DNA from: CAYQTL01 sp964420405
GTDB taxonomy: Bacteria; Acidobacteriota; Thermoanaerobaculia; Thermoanaerobaculales; Sulfomarinibacteraceae
Length of the DNA: 64,000 nucleotides
Direction of reading: 5' to 3'
Assembly: GCA_964420405.1 (NCBI GenBank)
Contig: CAYQTL010000017.1
Location: 1 to 64,000, forward strand
A model generated the notes under the pieces. The model made no database searches. It saw nothing but the letters and a program-made list of their open reading frames with translations, and was not told the DNA's origin. A program made the position numbers and the translations under genes. Numbering within the stretch: position 1 is the stretch's first letter; each line of letters begins with the position of its first letter. Shown here in pieces: positions 63,445 to 64,000 of this stretch.

Positions 63445-64000
63445 CCGGCGACCGCCTGGCCGCGGCGCGCGCTCTCGTCGCCACCGACGCGGCCGCGGTG
63501 GAGTCGATCATGGCCGCCGCCCTGGCGTCGCCGGTGCCCGCCCTCGACCGGGTCGCGGGGCGGCTGCTCGCGTCCGGCGGCAAGCGGTTCCGCGCCCTGC
63601 TGTGCCTGACCGCCGCCCGGGCCGCGGACGTCGATCCGGCCGCCGCGCGCTCGGTCGCGGCCGCGGCCGAGCTGGTCCACGCGGCGTCGCTGTGCCACGA
63701 CGACGTCCTCGACCGCGGTGAGCTGCGGCGGGGACGGGCGACGGTGCGCGCGGAGTTCGGCGACGCGCTGTCGATCCTCGTGGGCGACCTCTGCCTGGTG
63801 CGGGCGTTCGGTCTCCTCGACGCCCCCGGCCTCGCCGGCTGCGGCGCGGTCCTCGCCGCTGTGGTGGTGGAGATGGCCGAGGGCGAGGTCCTCCAGGCTG
63901 GGCGGACGGATCCCGGCGCCGTCACCGTCGAGGACTGCCTGCGGGTCGCCGAAGCCAAGACCGGCGCCCTGCTCGGCTTCTGCGCATCGGTCGGCGGGCT
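63441..64000 (+). CDS. Polyprenyl diphosphate synthase, N-terminal part, cut by window edge
   Basis: About 186 residues visible from GTG 63441. The region with GGKRFRALLCL and the first Asp-rich motif DDVLD (87-91), preceded by LCH, then GDALSILVGDLCLVRAFGLL and AEAKTGALLGFCASVGG, identifies a trans-isoprenyl diphosphate synthase. The second Asp-rich motif lies beyond the window. The product could be the polyprenyl carrier used for glycan assembly or a quinone side chain. Confidence 0.92.
   Translation, partial: MTGDRLAAARALVATDAAAVESIMAAALASPVPALDRVAGRLLASGGKRFRALLCLTAARAADVDPAAARSVAAAAELVHAASLCHDDVLDRGELRRGRATVRAEFGDALSILVGDLCLVRAFGLLDAPGLAGCGAVLAAVVVEMAEGEVLQAGRTDPGAVTVEDCLRVAEAKTGALLGFCASVGG

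Overview
The window is very G+C-rich, gene-dense DNA from a respiring, probably diderm bacterium. The two respiratory operons and the RND pump with a TolC-type channel point to a Gram-negative envelope, yet it also carries two sortases and a sortase substrate. That mix, plus an encapsulated ferritin, an alternative complex III and a two-domain sucrose-phosphate synthase, would fit an Acidobacteriota (Thermoanaerobaculia-like) or myxobacterial-type genome. The lineage is inferred from gene content only. No rRNA, tRNA, CRISPR array or phage/IS transposase was seen.

Layout. 1-8228 (minus): respiratory complex I operon nuoA-B-CD-E-F-G-H-(I), every junction a 4-base ATGA/GTGA overlap. 8229-8676: repeat-rich divergent spacer. 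8677-14291: a stress/iron island with a secreted sugar dehydrogenase, a small Cys-rich metal-binding protein, an HPF/cold-shock fusion, OsmC, DoxX, then encapsulated ferritin, encapsulin shell, dodecin and a rhodanese-like protein. 14583-18156: a large secreted protein convergent with a GT-C membrane glycosyltransferase. 18432-19885: an LPxTA surface protein followed by a sortase. 19800-30925 (minus): alternative complex III (actA-B-CD-E-F plus one small membrane gene) fused in one operon to a caa3-type (A2) cytochrome oxidase. 31006-31581: a second sortase, so the respiratory operon is bracketed by two sortase genes. 31608-37127: ZIP transporter, DJ-1/PfpI protein, a repeat-rich spacer, a small unknown protein, a CBS-domain site-2 protease and an SLC13-type transporter. 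37251-43454: RND efflux operon (adaptor, pump, PII-like protein, TolC-type channel). 43466-55934: unknown membrane protein, DUF72, Fpg/Nei glycosylase, sucrose-phosphate synthase, PEP synthase, tricorn-like protease and a GntR regulator. 56017-64000: two secreted unknowns, a Wzm/Wzt-type polysaccharide exporter, an SGNH hydrolase, a GT4 glycosyltransferase and the start of a polyprenyl diphosphate synthase.

How it works together. NADH is oxidised by complex I. Quinol is oxidised by alternative complex III, and electrons pass to the caa3 oxidase, whose subunit II carries its own cytochrome c domain. The ferritin/encapsulin pair would store iron, with flavin (dodecin) and sulfur (rhodanese-like) proteins beside it. 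PEP synthase and sucrose-phosphate synthase are divergent neighbours and suggest gluconeogenic flow into sucrose, a compatible solute. The right end looks like a surface-polysaccharide locus.

The spacers carry a recurring repeat family: GGGATC/GGGGTC hexamers and a conserved inverted-repeat arm. Several promoters share a TAnACT-like -10 placed very close to the start codon, in two cases close enough to suggest leaderless mRNAs. Main points for follow-up are the structured leader in front of the ferritin/encapsulin operon, the sortase/LPxTA set in a diderm, the dispersed repeats, and the degenerate catalytic sites in the rhodanese-like and sucrose-phosphatase-like domains.
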